Of a stretch of 64,000 nt of DNA, positions 62,362-64,000 are shown piece by piece; position 1 is the first letter of the stretch, and every line of letters begins with the position of its first letter. Where the stretch lies: NCBI GenBank assembly GCA_031277685.1, contig JAITLV010000268.1, positions 35,889 to 99,888 of the forward strand. The letters are read 5' to 3'. The position numbers were made by a program, and so were the translations under genes. The notes below the pieces were generated by a model. The model saw nothing but the letters and a program-made list of their open reading frames with translations. It was not told the origin of the DNA and searched no databases. Source of the stretch: Sphingobacterium sp. Lineage in GTDB: Bacteria; Bacteroidota; Bacteroidia; Sphingobacteriales; Sphingobacteriaceae.

Positions 62362-62997
62362 CTATTTAAATTCAACTACAAATTCATCTTTGGGCATTCT
62401 CACTTTTTTCATTGTAGAAATCCAGTCACGGGAAGCGTCAGCCACACCAACATACATTAATGAAACGCTTTTTAGTCCATGCTTATCCAATTGTAAAACC
62501 TCATCCACGACACGGTTATCAAAGCCTTCCGCTGGAGTAGAATCTACCCGAAGTTCCGCCGCCTGCGCCAAAGCTAAACCTAATGCAATATAAGTTTGTC
62601 GCGCAGTATGGGCAAAATTACGTTCTGCCTCCTCATTTAGATAAATAGACTTTAATTTATCTGTATAAGAACCGAACCGACCACGCGGTAAATTCCGTTC
62701 ATCCGTAGTGAAATCATAGACTTTATCAATACGCTCTTCTGTATACTTATCCCAGGCAGCAAATACCAATACGTGAGAACATTCTCGCATACAGTCTGGG
62801 TTCAAAGCACCTTTTGCTAGTTCCTCTTTCAAAGCCTGATTTTCAACAACCAATACTTTAAATGGCTGTAGGCCCGAAGATGTAGGCGCAAAGCGTGCTG
62901 CCTCCAATATTTTATCTATATTTTCCTGTGTAACCTTTTTTGTTGGATCATACGCTTTCACAGCGTGTCTCCATTGTAAATCTGTTATTAATGACAT
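62362..62997 (-). CDS. Nitroreductase-family NAD(P)H oxidoreductase (NfsB-like)
   Basis: 211 aa FMN enzyme. RHAVKAYDPTKKVTQENIDK and ILEAARFAPTSSGLQPFKVL are the FMN-phosphate and ribityl-contact blocks of the NfsB group; YIALGLALAQAAELRVDSTP and MYVGVADASRDW follow. It reduces nitroaromatics or quinones with NAD(P)H. The cluster context, with Ohr and OhrR, suggests induction by organic peroxides. It starts 11 bp after the DUF1304 stop. Confidence 0.9.
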   Translation of the reverse strand: MSLITDLQWRHAVKAYDPTKKVTQENIDKILEAARFAPTSSGLQPFKVLVVENQALKEELAKGALNPDCMRECSHVLVFAAWDKYTEERIDKVYDFTTDERNLPRGRFGSYTDKLKSIYLNEEAERNFAHTARQTYIALGLALAQAAELRVDSTPAEGFDNRVVDEVLQLDKHGLKSVSLMYVGVADASRDWISTMKKVRMPKDEFVVEFK

Positions 62998-63008
62998 TGA
63001 ATTGTTAT

Positions 63009-63377
63009 TTATTTTGAAAAAAGCACGAATAATATTGCCAACAATGCTGGAACTCCCTGAACGAGGAATATCTTTTTACTTGCACTAATACCCCCAAAAA
63101 CTCCAGCGACAAGAACACATCCTAAAAAGAACAGGCGTACATTGTCACTCCAGGTAGGATCACTGATCAAAAACGACCAGACTAAACCGGCAACTAGAAA
63201 GCCATTGTAAAGCCCTTGATTTGCAGCAAGCCCCTTCGTTGGCCTAAATAGTTCTGCCGGAAGGGCTTTTCCAAAACTGCGTTTTCCAGCGGTCTCCCAG
63301 GCAAACATTTCCATCCATACAATGTATACATGTTCTAAAAGTACAAGTGCTGTAAGCACATTGGCAAAGTTATTCAT
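63009..63377 (-). CDS. DUF1304 membrane protein
   Basis: 122 aa with four membrane segments. The DUF1304 mark is LEHVYIVWMEMFAWETAGKR, followed by KGLAANQGLYNGFLVAGLVW, VRLFFLGCVLVAGVFGGISA and VQGVPALLAILFVLF. Family function unknown. It lies 3 bp after the Ohr stop and 11 bp before nitroreductase, so it is co-transcribed with the organic-peroxide genes. Confidence 0.9.
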   Translation of the reverse strand: MNNFANVLTALVLLEHVYIVWMEMFAWETAGKRSFGKALPAELFRPTKGLAANQGLYNGFLVAGLVWSFLISDPTWSDNVRLFFLGCVLVAGVFGGISASKKIFLVQGVPALLAILFVLFSK

Positions 63378-63380
63378 ATA

Positions 63381-63806
63381 TTATTCGTTAGTTGATACCG
63401 TCAATTTGACATCCATATTGCCTCTTGTTGCATTTGAATAAGGACACACTTGATGTGCTTTTTCAATTAATTGTTGCGCTAATTCTAAGCTTACGCCAGG
63501 TATATTTGCATGTAATTCTGCTGCCAACCCAAAACCGCCATTCTCCAATTGCCCGATACTCACATGTGCTGTTACCGAAGTTTCACCCGCTTTTACTTTT
63601 TCTGATCTGATGACCAAATTCAAGGCACTATCAAAGCACGCCGCATACCCCGCCGCGAAAAGCATCTCTGGATTGGCATAATCATCATTGGCCCCTCCTA
63701 GACCTTTTGGCATACGAACAGCTAAATCCAGTACACCATTTTCACTTTTTACCTGACCGTTTCGTCCTCCTTTGGCTGTCGCGCCGATGTTATATAACGT
63801 TTTCAT
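63381..63806 (-). CDS. ohr: Organic hydroperoxide resistance protein Ohr
   Basis: 141 aa thiol peroxidase that reduces organic hydroperoxides, usually with lipoylated protein as donor. The peroxidatic Cys57 is in AAGYAACFDSALNLV, the resolving Cys121 in AHQVCPYSNATRGN, and the assisting Arg/Glu occur in the GGRNGQV and GGANDDYANPEMLF blocks. Length is standard. It heads the minus cluster with DUF1304, nitroreductase and the OhrR-like regulator. A candidate operator (63852-63872) lies 46 bp upstream. Confidence 0.95.
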   Translation of the reverse strand: MKTLYNIGATAKGGRNGQVKSENGVLDLAVRMPKGLGGANDDYANPEMLFAAGYAACFDSALNLVIRSEKVKAGETSVTAHVSIGQLENGGFGLAAELHANIPGVSLELAQQLIEKAHQVCPYSNATRGNMDVKLTVSTNE

Positions 63807-63851
63807 ATTTCAATTTGTTTTGTTGATACAAATGTATGGTAAGAATTTATA

Positions 63852-63872
63852 TTGCGCAAAATATAATTTTGC
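63852..63872 (-). promoter_or_regulatory. Candidate OhrR operator before ohr
   Basis: TTGCGCAA at 63852-63859 and the inverted repeat GCAAAAT-ATA-ATTTTGC at 63856-63872 overlap in the ohr promoter region. The 7-bp arms with 3-bp spacer are the size expected of a MarR-dimer site. Confidence 0.5.
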
Positions 63873-63944
63873 AATTTACACTAAAATGAGAATAGCAAAA
63901 TCTCAAAAATAGTACAGCATGTATCGAATGTAATCTAAAACCAG

Positions 63945-63952
63945 TACATTTG
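63945..63952 (+). promoter_or_regulatory. Candidate -7 element of a new plus-strand gene
   Basis: TACATTTG fits TAnnTTTG and lies 21 bp before the ATG at 63974. Confidence 0.45.
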
Positions 63953-63973
63953 ATTATTGCAAATAGGGTTTAA

Positions 63974-64000
63974 ATGAAAACAACTTCCATCGAACAGTTT
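63974..64000 (+). CDS. Start of a plus-strand gene, truncated by window end
   Basis: Nine codons, MKTTSIEQF, follow a -7 candidate at good spacing. The product cannot be told. It is divergent from ohr. Confidence 0.4.

Noticed and set aside
1..64000. tRNA, rRNA or CRISPR arrays
   Set aside because: No cloverleaf-like, rRNA-like or regularly spaced repeat arrays were seen by eye; a tRNAscan or CRISPR search would be decisive.

Overview
The window comes from an AT-rich Bacteroidota chromosome, most like Sphingobacteriaceae (Sphingobacterium or Pedobacter type). The evidence is SusC/SusD pairs, ECF sigma/FecR switches, a Reg_prop hybrid two-component regulator, lipoprotein signals, and several promoters matching the Bacteroidota -7 element TAnnTTTG. 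The genus is inferred from style, not from a marker gene. I see no rRNA, tRNA, CRISPR array or intact insertion sequence.

Region by region: 1-2.2 kb (minus) is an ECF sigma, FecR anti-sigma and the first 48 codons of a SusC-type receptor. 2.8-5.0 kb holds a GNAT acetyltransferase, a secreted unknown and a SnoaL-like protein. 5.4-18.1 kb is a probable rhamnoside-utilisation locus: ECF sigma, FecR, STN-containing SusC, SusD, a DUF6528-like secreted protein and, after a few small genes and fragments, a GH78 alpha-L-rhamnosidase. 18.2-21.7 kb has an AraC regulator, a Bcr/CflA-type exporter, a CrtO-like membrane protein and a lipoprotein. 21.9-33.7 kb is a second polysaccharide-utilisation locus: SusC, SusD, GH43 and a 669-aa uncharacterised secreted protein on minus, read away from a divergent hybrid two-component regulator. 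33.8-43.9 kb is mixed: esterase, small proteins, membrane proteins, HD hydrolase, LLM oxidoreductase plus FAD monooxygenase, AraC, DUF1772 and secreted unknowns.

44.4-46.9 kb is a compact stress operon: ECF sigma, zinc-finger anti-sigma with an H-x3-C-x2-C motif, DUF417 membrane protein and an exported MsrA-MsrB fusion. This looks like an oxidant-responsive envelope repair system. 47.1-51.9 kb is the most unusual stretch. It carries a short double-glycine leader peptide gene, a LexA/CI-type repressor that still has its cleavage site and Ser/Lys dyad, an operator-rich divergent region, an orphan protein, and an overlapping three-gene lysis cassette (amidase, holin-like protein, candidate unimolecular spanin) with no phage structural genes. 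A fragment of an M20 amidohydrolase sits beside it.

51.9-60.5 kb has a lipase, a bacteriophytochrome-type kinase, a solitary SIR2-like protein (possible defence gene), a DUF2071 pair, a beta-propeller-like lipoprotein and an AraC regulator, with traces of decayed genes between them. 60.8-63.8 kb has a NudK-like Nudix hydrolase, a lipoprotein and an organic-peroxide cluster (Ohr, DUF1304, nitroreductase, OhrR-like MarR) with a palindromic candidate operator. A new plus-strand gene appears to start at 63974.
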